DNA from: Epiperipatus broadwayi | Taxonomy: Eukaryota; Onychophora; Udeonychophora; Euonychophora; Peripatidae | DNA: 64,000 nucleotides | Direction of reading: 5' to 3' | Assembly: GCA_028023455.1 (NCBI GenBank) | Contig: JAQFVV010012572.1 | Span: 2,468,654-2,532,653, forward strand | Shown: positions 13,910 through 25,084 of the stretch, one piece after another | Numbering within the stretch: the first letter of the stretch is position 1 | Layout of the letters: every line of letters begins with the position of its first letter | Notes under the pieces: generated by a model | Databases searched by the model: none | The model's input: only the letters and a program-made list of their open reading frames with translations | What the model was told of the DNA's origin: nothing | Made by a program: the position numbers and the translations under genes

Positions 13910-14470
13910 ATAGGCAAAACTCTCCATACAGTATTGCCACTTGGTGCAAGCCAGAGTAATCAATGGATGCAGGAAGGTTTTGTGCATAAAATCCCTATCC
14001 CATCATCCAATATCCCCAAATAAGTTTCTTCTAGCTTGTGGCTTTCATCAATGAAAAGCCTTGGATCTAAGAGCACTGCACCTAGATCTTAGGATCTAAG
14101 GTAATCCTCCAGCAGCCACCTTTTACCTTATTAGCCAACTATAAAGCTTTGAGTTTAATACCAATCCTGCCCAATAGGGAATTATTAAAGAACCAAAGAT
14201 ATCAAAAAGTATGGATGCTGAACTGAGCTCAGATCTATATGACTCTACAAGCTAATGAGCTTGAATTGAAAACATTGTTTTCATTTTGGAGTCTGAAGAT
14301 ATTGAATGCGTAGGCACTAGTTAGGGATTTTATGCACAAAACCTTTCTGCATCCATTGATTACTCTGGCTTGCACTGACCTACTGTATGGAGAGTTTTGC
14401 CTCTGGGTAAACAGCTTGTGTAAGTATAAAGAATGGTGATCATGTGATGTTCAGTGGTTTATTATGTATG
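13910..14470. repeat. family-A fold-back pair with one degenerate hammerhead
   Basis: A minus-strand unit (about 13910-14155) is joined head-to-head at about 14155 to a plus-strand unit (14156-14470). The minus unit carries a damaged hammerhead at 14005-14066, with TTGATGA in place of CTGATGA, an insertion beside GAAA, and the cleavage triplet lost. The plus unit has the upstream family-A segment (ACCAATCC..) but skips the ribozyme and resumes at the TCTGAAGATATTG position right after it. The segment missing from the plus unit is the one present on the minus strand. Confidence 0.65.
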
Positions 14471-14479
14471 AATGCTTGG

Positions 14480-15216
14480 GATCATTGTAATAATTTTTAA
14501 GCTACTAGTTGAGAATCTATATGTTTACATTTATAAAAAGCGCATTCACAATAGCTTGAAAAGGCTGATCTTTAATGTATTAAATTCACAACATTAATGT
14601 ATATGTAGCTGACAAAACAAAAACTGCTGTTTAGTGTAAAGATAAAAATAATGATTTTTTTTCTAATTATTTTTTATAATGTTCAAATATATTTTTTATG
14701 CTAGTGTAATTGGAAATTCAAGTCTAATGTTTTGTAGCTCAGAAATAAGAATTGATTTAGTTTATCCAACTTTATGCATGTAAGTACATGGTTACCATTA
14801 GAGTAAGTATACAATGATGAGTTATATCATCTGTGGCACTTTATCACTTCTTTGATATAGTTTAGTTCAAAACAATCTCAATACTTGTAGCCTCATTACT
14901 AACCTTAAGTTCTTTACATCATAATTTCTATAGGGTCAAAAGATAAGTAACTGATATTGTCCATTACTTTTCAAATTGCATTATGTTATGTTTATATCAG
15001 GATTATACCTTTAGGTGGCCTGATTTGAAACTTATTGACTAAGTTGATTTTATTTTTCAGCTGCATATTTTTAATTAGCCATGATGCAGAATATGAAATA
15101 TTTTTTAGTAATTGCAAATAAGCACTATAATATGCCAAAGGCAAGAGATATCCAAGAACTGAAGTCTGATTTGTTTTGCATATCATGTTTCAGACGCTTT
15201 GTGTTTATATATATGT
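14480..15216. other. no gene seen
   Basis: AT-rich sequence between the fold-back repeat and the DNA transposon. No coding, RNA or repeat signal that I can support. Confidence 0.35.
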
Positions 15217-15224
15217 CTGAAATC

Positions 15225-15965
15225 GTTGTCGATTAAGCCCCCGCCTGATGTCGCTGTTTCCATGCAAAAGCACATATATTGCTCACACGGCCTATAGAAC
15301 AGTTCTGTTCATATTGGCCACTAAGCAACTTTTGAGCTTCACGATACTATCGCACACTTTCATAGATAGCTACAATATATATGAGGGTATGTAGAATTCC
15401 AGTTGTCCTAAGTCTTTGCATGTGCATTCGAAGTACTTATTTTTTATACAACCTGACGTAGTTTTAGATAGTATTAATTGTAAGACAAAAGATGCGCTTC
15501 TGTACACATTTTTAAGGTTAAATGAATTTCAAAAGTGTACGTTCTAGCATTATATAGAAATCATGCGTAAAATGTATTTTGCATAGGGACAGCTACGAGA
15601 CTTTAAAAGCATAAGTTTGGCTTGATCAGAGGGGAATTTTCAAATCGAATTGTTTCATAAATTGTTTTAAAATAGTGTTGAAAATTTTTTTGATCAAAAA
15701 AGGAAATATTAGATTTTATTAAATAATTTTGTTTTTAAAATTCTTCGGATCGGCAAAACCATCGGATCCCCCTCCCTGCTAATTCCAGCGCATAGCGCTG
15801 AGATGGATGTTTTAAAAATTGTCTCGCGGGTGACAGACGATCCTTTGGATCGGCAAAGACATTGGATCCCCCTCCTTGCGAATTCCAGCACTATGTGCTG
15901 ACATGTAATGCAAAAAAAAGTAACAACGACATCAGGCAGGGTGCGGGGGCTAATCGACGATAACC
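15225..15965. mobile_element. non-autonomous DNA transposon, GGTTATCRTC-end family (copy 1)
   Basis: A 741-bp element flanked by a perfect 8-bp target duplication CTGAAATC (15217-15224 and 15966-15973). The terminal inverted repeats are imperfect and about 40 bp long; read inward they share TCGATTA, GCCCCCGC and CCTGATGTCG. The interior has two copies of a roughly 65-bp segment (15741-15805 and 15839-15905; each has GGATCGGCAAA and GGATCCCCCTCC) and no transposase. It is locally GC-richer than the host. The same end sequence recurs in the element at 42909-44397. An 8-bp duplication fits hAT, P or Merlin-like superfamilies; I cannot choose. Confidence 0.75.
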
Positions 15966-16289
15966 CTGAAATCTTTTCACATATACATTTTTATGAACCA
16001 TCTGATAGATAGAAACTAATTTTCAGTATCAAATCAAAAATCATCAGATTATTAAAACTTATAAAAGAAGAAATTAGATATCAAGTAATTTGACTATATG
16101 ATAAATTGTTTAGATTAATAGAGAAATATGATGAAGGAATTTATCTTAAAGTGCAACTTTGATATGTTTGGTAGAAATTTAATATTAAAAGGAAATATGC
16201 ATAAATAATGGGATTTAAAAAGATATTTAATAAATGTTTTATCAAAACTTATTGGATCTGAAAATTTGGACACAACAAAAAAAAATACA

Positions 16290-16540
16290 GACTTCACTCA
16301 GCAACGTAGAAAGAGATATATAATGACATCAACAAGAAATTGAAACAAAAAATACTGGCAGTGATAAAATTACACTAAAATGGAGTTGGATTGGACATGT
16401 CATTGGAAAAAATAGTCAAACAACAAGTAATAAAATGGATCCCAAAATGTAAATAAAAAAACCTAAAGAGATTATAATGAAATTGAAAGATAAGGAAGTT
16501 CTCTGGATAAGTGGGAAGAACTTAAGGATTAGTAAAACTA
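16290..16540 (+). mobile_element. LINE fragment, C-terminal part of the RTE-like ORF
   Basis: Decayed + strand match to the C-terminal tail of the window's RTE-like LINE. TQQR..DI.KK corresponds to the [15 protein letters not shown] region, KWSWIGHV corresponds to [12 protein letters not shown], and KWIPK corresponds to LNWIPRDCK. Many frameshifts are present. It probably belongs to a sister family, since identity is lower than between the two long copies. Confidence 0.55.
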
Positions 16541-17449
16541 AATTAAAAATAGTTGAAAATAAATTGCGAATTTACTTATATGAAAAATTAAGAATTTAAT
16601 AACAAAATTTTATATATACAATATAAAATGAAAATTATTTGTTTTAAACTTTTCAACAATTCAATAGCAAAGAATTGTCTAACAATTCTTCATAGATAGT
16701 CAGTGAAGAAGATATTACCAGGTTAATCAATTGCTTATCCTCTAAGACTGCATCTTTATACATCAATAAGTTAAATTTAATACTATTAGTGCTTCATTTA
16801 TGAAAATATTGAAAACATTAAATATAACTAATGTATTTTCATTGCTGGTATTTAAATGCACATTCCAAAATATATTCAAATGAACAGTATATTTTCAATT
16901 CATTACTAAGTTTACATTATTAATGAACTCCTGCATAATTTTCCAGTTATTATTTTCAGTGCAAACCATATACTTTAGTTTAAAAACATGACAAATGTTT
17001 TCATGTTCTAAAAATACTGACAATACTATAGAATTTATTTTATCTTTGTTCTGTATATACTTTGCAGAGATATTTTGTATTGAACATAATGACAGGCAAT
17101 ATGAAATTAAAGAGATATAATTACTTAATAGCACATATACAATAATGAACAAAACGTAATTTTTAGTTGAATGCATTTTGGAACAAATACATGTATAATT
17201 TTGCATTTCCATTGCGAATTATTTTTAACAAGAGTTCTCAATGTTGAATATGCATTACTGTTATATTTAATGATTTCACTATTCTCTTCATGTCTGAAAC
17301 TATTACTTTTTATCAATTACATTTCAGGGATGGAATAATGATTTTTTTTTATTTTTATCATTTAGATTGAATGAATGACTAGTTAAGTTAGCTATGTCCT
17401 GGTTGTAATATATCCTAATTTTTTTTACGACATACCAAAAAAAAAAGCT

Positions 17450-17925
17450 TTTGAATGAATTTGAGCTGAAGATTGTGAACTTGGAATTATTTTAGATATC
17501 AAGATTTGTAATAAAGTTAAAAATATAACCGAAAAAGCTTTTTATTTTATGGAGAGTAATTGCAAAAATAAATTTTTGTACACACTATCTTGCAAATTTC
17601 AAGAAGCAATTATTAATAAATAAGAATGCATTTTTTAGAACACTAGTTTTGAAAATTATAATCCATAAAACTAAGTGAAATTTATTTTTTCAAGATTTTT
17701 GAATTTGAACCCAAGATTGTGGGCATGGAATTAGTTTATTATCAAGATTTGTAATAATAAAATTTAAAATATAACGTTTTTTCTTTTTTGGAGGGTAGTG
17801 CATATAAATTTTATGTATATCATTTCATAAAATTCAAACAAGCAATTATTTTATTAGTACATAAAGAGTGCATTTTTTTAGAACAATGATTATAAAAACT
17901 ATGGTCCACAAACCATCAAGATTTT
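17450..17925 (+). repeat. two diverged direct tandem copies of about 240 bp
   Basis: 17450-17690 and 17698-17925 align in the same direction. Each contains AAGATTGTG, a GGAATTA..TATCAAGATTTGTAATAA stretch, AAGCAATTATT and GCATTTTTT.AGAACA. There is no coding content. Neighbouring 16541-17449 shows no gene. Confidence 0.6.
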
Positions 17926-18229
17926 TTGGTCTTATTCATGTGTTCTTAATGTGTACTGATTAATTTCATGTTTTTGACAATGTGATTCATTTTGTTTAAC
18001 TGATGTACAGATGATGTTGAATGTAATTGAAAAATTTTAACCAAAACATGCCCTAATTTATTAGCATTTATTATTTTAATATTAATGTACATATTTATAA
18101 AATACATATTCTTTTGCTTGACTTGCTAGTCAATCATTTGCAAATTGTGTGGAAAAGAAATATCCATTATATGACTATGTAAAAATGAATTATTAGACTC
18201 CTTTTATCAACTACCACTCATTTCCTGCT

Positions 18230-18540
18230 GCATAATGTCTTTCAAATTTAATTCTTCTAATTCTTAGTTTCTCCACACTATGTCAGAAATCTTTACTTCA
18301 TCTATTTCATATGGTATCTTTCTACATCTTTTACCAATTTCCTGGGATTCAGTTTTAAGATTTCAAGTGTCCTATCTATTTCTCATCTCTTCTAGAAATA
18401 TGTCCAAGATAGTTACATTTTAGCCTTTAAATTTCATCATCAATGTTTTGATCTAATCATGTATTTCATGTCCAATTTCTTATTACTCCCAACATAAAAC
18501 ATTCTATATATCATACTCTAATATCTTTAAAATCATTTGA
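18230..18540 (-). mobile_element. LINE fragment, 3' part of the RTE-like ORF
   Basis: On the minus strand this matches the end of the LINE ORF (the [22 protein letters not shown] region). The landmark on the + strand is TGGGATTCAGTTTTAAGATT followed by CTTCTAG.AATATGTCC, parallel to 57950-58015. It is heavily mutated, with no open frame. Confidence 0.6.
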
Positions 18541-19297
18541 AAATTTTTATTTTATGATGATGATTTGTCACCACCCCACCAATTACAAACACCCTAAAAT
18601 ATCCCCATTCCGTTACAATATATATTAACTGTTGGGTATATAGTTAATTGCTTGCATTAAACTATTTTTTGAATTTATATTCCATAACTTTCATTTCATC
18701 CTAATCAACTTATCTATTCTGTTTTCCTAAATCTCATAATTGCATAGTTGTTATATATTTTCTATACATTTATTCTTTTACTGTATGACAATCCTTCTAT
18801 TATTAAAACAATAATTTCCTTTACAATTTAAAATGAACATTGTATTAAATTATTTGTTGATTGTCTTATATGCCAATGATGCATAACCTTTTTACACTTG
18901 CAACTACTTCAGATAAAAAATTGATGGCGCCCATTCTTTGTTTTTACCACGTCTAAATTAAAAGTAAGATAATAAAATGATAGTAGTTTTAATTCATATA
19001 CAAATGTATATTTCCTAATACTTTTATTATTAAGCACATACAATTTGAAATGAAAATTTTGAAAAAAGTCATATATTTATAGATATAAATAATTTATTTT
19101 CATGTGATTTTTATCTATTTTAAAAAATTAAATTCTTTCAAAAAAAAAAAAAAAAGCTTATCATTATCCAAAACTTAAAAGAGTTTCTTAAAAATTTCAC
19201 TTTGCACACCACTGCTATATGCAATTATGTATATGTCACAATGAATTTTCTCAAAGTATACTACGTATATCACACACATTTTTTTTCATATGTCAAA

Positions 19298-19368
19298 GCA
19301 TCGGCCGAGAAGCGAATCCGGGACAACTGCTTATAAAGCATTTATGCTAACCACTTGGCCAACAATGC
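19298..19368 (-). pseudogene. tRNA-like sequence (tRNA pseudogene or SINE head)
   Basis: Read on the minus strand, 71 nt with a tRNA-like order. An acceptor-like GCATTGT faces a 3' CCGATGC; next comes an A-box-like GGCCAAGTGG, then an anticodon-arm-like TGC-TTTATAA-GCA (would read TAT), then a B-box-like GGATTCGCTTC inside a partly paired T arm. The T stem is imperfect and the acceptor has G-T pairs. A functional tRNA is unlikely. Confidence 0.4.
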
Positions 19369-19439
19369 TTGACAAACATACATTTTTTAAAGCAAAAATT
19401 ATAAAAAGCTTACACAATAACAAACAGTTTAATCAAGGT

Positions 19440-19564
19440 TATATTAAGGTATAAAAGATATGGATAAAGATTAATGTATTTTTGCCCATGCTAGAAGTAT
19501 ATTAAGGTATAAAAGATATGGATAGAGATTAATGTATAAATTTATTTTGCCCATGCTAGAAGTA
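19440..19564 (+). repeat. two tandem copies of about 60 bp
   Basis: Two head-to-tail copies of a unit running from TATATTAAGGTATAAAAGAT through to GCCCATGCTAGAAG. The second copy has a short insertion (AAATTTA). They lie next to the tRNA-like sequence and could be part of the same decayed SINE-type insertion. Confidence 0.7.
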
Positions 19565-20213
19565 CGAGTCCTATCTAGATGAACCTTGAAATTTTTTTAG
19601 ATCATAATCAGTTTACAATTTTTCTTACAAATAGATGGACCATAATCAGCCTAACTAGTTAAATAATAATCAATTGAATGAGTTTGTAACTATTTTTAGA
19701 TATAAGTTAAAAGTCCCACTCTAAAAATTAAAACATGATTGTAACTTTCACTGCAAGATGGTTTGGATGCTGCATACAAATTTTGTTAAAAAGCTTTTGA
19801 AATAAAAACTACATAATCAATAGTCTTTATTACTTAGTAGTTCTCAAGAAATTTGAATGCTGGAGATGCCAGATCTGAAATCAATCCGAGGAATTTACAT
19901 TCTAGAGTTTGACCAAAATCTTTTGGTCAAATTTTTTAAAAAAATGAATTGTTTAATCCATGGTAATGCTAATAATTTGGAAATAACTTTTTTTCAAAAA
20001 AGTGAAACAATTTAATCATTTAATTTTTTTATTCATATTTTTAATTATAGAATCTATATAACCTAATTTTTTCTTTAGAATTTTTCAAGAATGCTATAGA
20101 GGGAGGAAAAATATTACGACCTTTTTTTTAAAAAAGTGACAAATTACCTTTTGTTTAAATTTGTAAGTAAAAAAAAATTTTTTTTGAAGAGTTCAAATAA
20201 TTATGATATAAGG

Positions 20214-20656
20214 CAGGGGTGGGCAAATAGCGGCCCTCTAAGAGTTTTTATGCGGCCCACCAAGACAATCAAAAAAATCTGCCTTGAAGTGAGATTTTCT
20301 TCCCGTGCGTGACCGAAGATTCATCTCATATTTTCCACTAGAATGGCCACATCAATACACGTGCAGTGCTTTTCCAGTTGATCTGATTAATTTCAATTTT
20401 GTCTTTGCATTAGCAAATATATACATTTCCAACTTTAGCGAAACCATGAACCCTTTGAAAAAATGGTGATGAATGCCATGTGTTTAATGAAGAATGGACA
20501 AACAAATATTTCTTTGGTAATACAGGGAATAAAGCAGTGCATTTATTGTGTCATGAAAAAAGGGTGCGGTCCTCCGTTAACCTTTCTACAAATTGGCCCG
20601 ATGCGGCCCTCCACCAACCTCTGTGGCCCCCGAGCCAAAACAATTGCCCACCCCTG
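20214..20656 (+). mobile_element. non-autonomous hAT transposon with a ZBED/BED-finger remnant
   Basis: 443 bp with hAT-type ends: CAGGGGTGGGCAAAT at the left and the reverse complement of CAGGGGTGGGCAAT at the right, flanked by a perfect 8-bp duplication ATATAAGG (20206-20213 and 20657-20664). Inside, the + strand at about 20478-20550 reads FNEEWTNKYFF..GNKAVHLLCHEK. This is the N-terminal zinc-finger start of hAT transposases related to GTF2IRD2/ZBED proteins (family: F.E.WT..YFFVE..GK.VCLIC). The catalytic domain is deleted. Locally GC-rich. Confidence 0.9.
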
Positions 20657-20664
20657 ATATAAGG

Positions 20665-22880
20665 CATATAGATGGTGCCTTCTTCCTACATTTCATTTTG
20701 GAAGAAGTTATAATTTTACTTTGAAAGCGGAGTGATTCTAAAAAGAATCCAGGAAATTATTGAACGCCTATTTTGAAGAAGTGGAGTTAAGGAAGGACAG
20801 CAAATCAAAGAATTTATGAGGAATATATTAAAAAAAATTGTACATTTAGGAAAAAAATCTAAACATAAAACTGGAAGTGTCATGTACTAAATATTTTGTT
20901 AAGAGTGTTTATATGAAAACAAATATAAAAAGTGGATTTATTTTTTTTTAAAAAAAGGAATTATAGTTACGCTATAACTACACTTATTCAAAATTATTTG
21001 AAACGATTGTAGTATAAAATAATCATGGAGATGTAAATTATTTTATAAAGACAAATGTAAAAATATTATGCTGAAGACTATAATTTTTATGCAAAAATAT
21101 TTGATATAAAATAGCCAATAGTTAAAATAATCTTATTTGCAATAAATACCAAATATTAAGTTTAAAATTAATAAGTTCATTATATAGACAGCATTTAACT
21201 GGGAATGAGAAGTTACATTAGTGATTAACTATCAATACCATATTTATGAAGGATAGGTTACTCTGTGCACATATCAGAGATCTTGATTATTATTGCATAA
21301 ACAAATTAAAATTTTAATTACCATGTGTGAATCGATTTGGCCCTTGAAGATGAATACTTATGTTAGTAATATAGTAGTAATTATCAGATTTGGTAATGAC
21401 TATTTTAAACCTATTCCTCATGACTTTCAAAGCACTCTGTGCAAGAAGTTTGTATTAAGTTCATGTTCATCCATGGATAGAAGTATGAGGAAAGCTTCAT
21501 GATCCAGTAACTGCCTGCTCAGCAATCCTATGGTGTTGGCACTGGAATTACTCAGTCCTGGACAGCCGGCCCTTGTACTCCAGGAACAAAGTCCTTTTTG
21601 TAGGACCAAATAAAAGGCAGAGTTTCCAAATAATCTGAAGAAAATAAAGAGGCTGCACTATAGCAGTTTTTTTTTCAGGAGTGAAGACTCATTCTGTATC
21701 TGCCTGCGCTGTGCCTCCAGCCCACACAAGGATTGTTTCTCAATGACTAGCTCTGGGATACTACTGCTAATATATCATCATTCATGCCTGATAACACCTA
21801 CTGATGGAATATTGGAAGCATCCATTGTCATGTCTGGAATTGTGTTTTATGCTGCATAAACGAAGAAAGAGACTATAAATCAAAGATGAAGAGGGAAAAA
21901 ATAAAAAGACAGTTTTAAAAGTTCCATAAGAAAAGAATGAAGAGAAAAAAAAAATGAAAAAACTGATGAAGAAAAATATGAGAAAAAAAGATAAAGCAGA
22001 AGAGGAAGAAAAAGGTAAATCAAAATTCATGTTTGACGTCAGCTTTATGAAACTACATATTTTGTGGCAAAATGAGAAGCATATGGCAGTTCGGGAAAGC
22101 AAATGTGAGATCTGGCACCATGATTTCTAATGGTGATCTGACATGACAAATGGATATAGTCATAGACAGGACATCGAGAATCATCCTCATTTTGCCATCA
22201 TTAATGAGCCCTTTAAAACATGGGCAAGGGCAATTTCTTGGAAATTGAGAAATTTTTAGTCTGAAGAATTAAATTGCTGGAAATGGCTCTGATATTCCTA
22301 CTGAATATTTGAGAATGCAATTATCTTGTTTTAATTTTAAGCTGGTCAAAAGCATGTTAAATCATGCTAATTTTAATCCTTAAATTAGATTATAACAAGA
22401 TGATTCTACAAAAATAACAGATATTTTTAATTGAATATTTTGTTAATGGGAAGGCAAATGTGAAAACAATAAGTTATGAACTTTTTTTCTTTGAAAAATA
22501 ATTTATATATTTAATGTTTGTTATATTTATGGAGATATGTAAAACAAACCTAACAAAAGCTATTGATGAATCAGTGATCTAATATTTTGTTAGGAAGAAA
22601 GGAATGTGAAAACAAAAAATTATTAAATTCTTTATTTTTAAAAATATTATGCAAAAACAACTGGCATGATTATAATATAAACAAATAAATCACTAACAAG
22701 AAATTTATAGCTAGGGGTTTAGGCAATATGAAAATGATGGATTATAAAATGTAATTCTTTTTTTTAAAAAAAGGCTAGAATTTAGTTAAAACTAAAATTT
22801 AATTAGCTATTTGAAATTTAGTACTCTTATCTAAAGCAATATATTTTTATTCATTATTATAAACTGTTATCAATGTTCTA
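20665..22880. other. no firm gene; degenerate short repeats
   Basis: Between 22430 and 22760 are three diverged units of about 145 bp sharing AATATTTTGTTA..GGAA and ATGTGAAAACA; a related motif lies near 20885. The stretch 21400-21780 is GC-richer and of normal complexity (it could be a decayed exon or repeat), but no frame gives a recognisable protein. 21880-22015 is lysine-rich low-complexity A/G sequence. Confidence 0.4.
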
Positions 22881-22889
22881 TAGGCTGGA

Positions 22890-23165
22890 TTCAATATTTT
22901 CTCTGTTTATAGCTACTGATTTTCACAGGAATCCAGCAATCTTCATTATCTTATTCATTCATTTTATATACTGGTTCTTTCTAAGTTTATAATCTTTTGA
23001 TATCTAGTTTAAAACTTCAATTGTTCATCTAATGTGATTTCTTAAAAAAAATATTCATCTCTTATTCATTTCAGCCTTTGAATTCTTTCAATAAGGCCAG
23101 TGATATCTAATTGTTTTACTACTAATGTATTTTGTGTCTGGTTTCTCTTTATTAATCCTTATGTG
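22890..23165 (-). mobile_element. LINE fragment, C-terminal part of the RTE-like ORF
   Basis: Minus-strand match to the end of the LINE ORF. The + strand landmarks are TCTAGTTTAAAACTTCAATTG.TCATCTA, then TTCATTTCAGCCTTTGAATT, then TTTCAATAAGGCCAGTGATA. These run in the same order as 57955-58110. Broken by insertions and frameshifts. Confidence 0.65.
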
Positions 23166-23643
23166 TTCATTAATATTTATTGAAATTTAATATTTTTAAA
23201 ATAGAAAACCATATACAAGAAATAAAAGCTTGATAGTAGTTAGAAACTAATTGGGAGCATTCTGGATCTCTTATAACTTGTGGTGTTTATATCTATGAAC
23301 ACAGTATATCTTGATGTAAGATGAAAAGATTAAAAGTATGCATGGATGAAAAAACATCTGAATTCATCCTACTAATATACAAAATAATATTAAAATAAAA
23401 AATTATGTTAAGTAATTAATATTATTTAAAAATAATTTAATTTTTATTTAGTTTTTAATGAAAGTATTAATTGCAATCTTAAAGTAAAAAATAACAAATA
23501 TTCATCAATGTATTTGATGAATGAATATTAATAAATTTGATTTTTTAACATTACTTAATATTAATTTATATAATGAGCATGCTAATAGATCTAAAGTTTT
23601 TCTGATAAGTGCCACAAGAGAAAGCATTTAAAATCTCTATCTA

Positions 23644-23703
23644 GAATTATCCCCAAACCAGTTTTGAGCTAATGTCTCTTGTCAGTGAGGGGCTAAGATA
23701 TTC
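23644..23703 (-). ncRNA. hammerhead ribozyme, family B (copy B1, degenerate)
   Basis: On the minus strand: GAAT helix strand, CCCCTCA, box CTGACAA, stem II strand GAGAC, loop ATTA, GCTC, then AAAAC (for GAAAC), TGGTT, TGGGGA and the returning ATTC. Helix I pairs well (CCCTCA/TGGGG). The changes at G8, G12 and the cleavage triplet predict no activity. Confidence 0.55.
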
Positions 23704-23999
23704 AGACACTAGATCTAAAATACCAATTCAAACCCAGCATTTATCTAATACTTACGTAGAAAATCTGAAATGTTCAGACACCTACATGTCTTCAAATTCA
23801 GCTATTTAACTTAAATAGCTATATAGGTCTGAATAATTTTTAGCTATGCCATATATTAATAACCTTTGCAGTATAACATTGCCATAGCCTCAAAATCAAA
23901 ACTATAATAGTAAGAAGGTCAAGTTATATATCACGTAGCTTTAACTTGATAAGCTTGTATTACAAATCTAATATAATGAGCATTTTAGATCTAGTGCCT

Positions 24000-24065
24000 G
24001 AATATCCTAGCGTCTCATTGATGAGAGCCATTAGCTCAAAATCAGTTTGGGAATAGGGATAATTC
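24000..24065 (+). ncRNA. hammerhead ribozyme, family B (copy B2, degenerate)
   Basis: GAATATCC helix strand, TCTCA, TTGATGA (consensus CTGATGA), a clean 4-bp stem II GAGC-CATTA-GCTC, AAAA in place of GAAA, and a diverged helix III. Stem II sits flush against the core as in a standard hammerhead, so family B preserves the canonical 10.1-11.1 G-C pair. Inactive as written. Confidence 0.55.
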
Positions 24066-24399
24066 TAGATAAGAGATTTTAAGTGTTTTCTCTCTTGTGG
24101 CATTTATCAGAAAAGCTTTTTTAGAGCTATTAGTATGTTTATTATATTAGATTTGTAATACAAGCTTGTCAAGTCATGTGATGTATGATTTGATTTTCTT
24201 AATATTAATTAAATATTTACTTTATTATTTTATTTTTTATATGCTTGTTATTTGCCTATTAATAATTTAATTATATTGTATATACTATACATTATTATAT
24301 AATTAAAATTACTTCAAATTTAAAACTAAACCAGACTGGCCTGAGAAAATAAACTCTATATTCCAACCATTAGTTTCACTGCTAAAAACAGATTTCTCA

Positions 24400-25080
24400 A
24401 GTGCAAAAGACTAAAACATATCAATAAATATAGCCACTATCACCCACAATTCCCAATTACATCCCACATACTCTTAATAGTAAAATAACTCTTAAACAAG
24501 TTAATTGCTTCAGAATCATAAATTTTTAATATTCTTTCTTTTTATTTCATTTCTGTCAAATGCAATCTTAGCTTTATTAAAACTGTGGCCTGTATCTCTT
24601 TCATGGATATATAAAACAGAACTAAGATATATTTTTGTAACCCTACTTTTATTTTCATTTAAGCTCAAACTGCTTTGATCTATATATAACTTCTTAAAAA
24701 ACCAGGGATAACATATATTACTCCAGAAATAGTCTTTCTATCAGAAACTTCCTTTGTATTATTTAATAAATTATTCAAAGTACTGTAATACCTTCTTCTA
24801 AGCAATTTTCTTATTTCCAAACAAATTACTATTTTTGCTTACAATTTCATAAAAACATAATTTAAAAGTCAAAGAAATAAAATATTTCTCATTATTATAA
24901 TTATTAACATTATTGTAATTACTATTAAATAAAATACTTTTAACAAATTTATTAGAGTAGCCAACACTCAAATAATTTTTATAAAACCGAACTTTTTAAA
25001 AAACAAAGCTACCATATTAGAACTATTTAATCTCTGATTTCAATAGCAATAATTTCTTAAAGTAGCTACTTTATTTTATT
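24400..25080 (-). mobile_element. Penelope-like element remnant, GIY-YIG endonuclease end
   Basis: On the minus strand, the C-terminal end of a PLE polyprotein. Fragments read LYIDQSSLSLNENKSRVTK, then IHERDTGHSFN, NKAKIAFDR and KRKNIKNL. These match the PLE GIY-YIG segment order: YIGQTSR.L..R..EH, then H...TGH.F, then a K.....R..E.I end. The catalytic Gly is changed in YID for YIG, and stops interrupt it. The RT half is not evident. The family-B hammerhead pair lies about 215 bp beyond its 3' end. Confidence is good for PLE and moderate for the boundaries. Confidence 0.7.
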
Positions 25081-25084
25081 TTTT

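Larger units (their letters stand above)
23575..24185. repeat. family-B hammerhead fold-back pair
   Basis: A minus unit (about 23575-23760) and a plus unit (about 23975-24185) are near mirror images sharing TAGATCTAGTG.CTGAATATC, the ribozyme, TAATTCTAGAT and a shared flank around AAGAGATTTTAA. About 200 bp of non-inverted sequence separates them. It lies just 3' of the minus-strand PLE remnant at 24400-25080, where a PLE terminal repeat would be expected. Confidence 0.7.

Noticed and set aside
14295-14345. Plus-strand family-A unit that resumes just past the hammerhead cleavage site, read as a product of ribozyme cleavage
   Set aside because: The junction is within a base or two of the cleavage site, but the missing segment equals what is present on the opposite strand of the pair, so an inversion or template switch explains it as well.
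16895-17212. 105-codon minus-strand open frame
   Set aside because: Composition is what AT-rich non-coding DNA gives (Ile/Asn/Lys/Ser); no motif and no neighbours supporting a gene.
21880-22102. Lysine/glutamate-rich frame (+) and its Ser/Phe-rich antisense
   Set aside because: Low-complexity A/G-rich sequence; no conserved domain and a frame broken on both sides.
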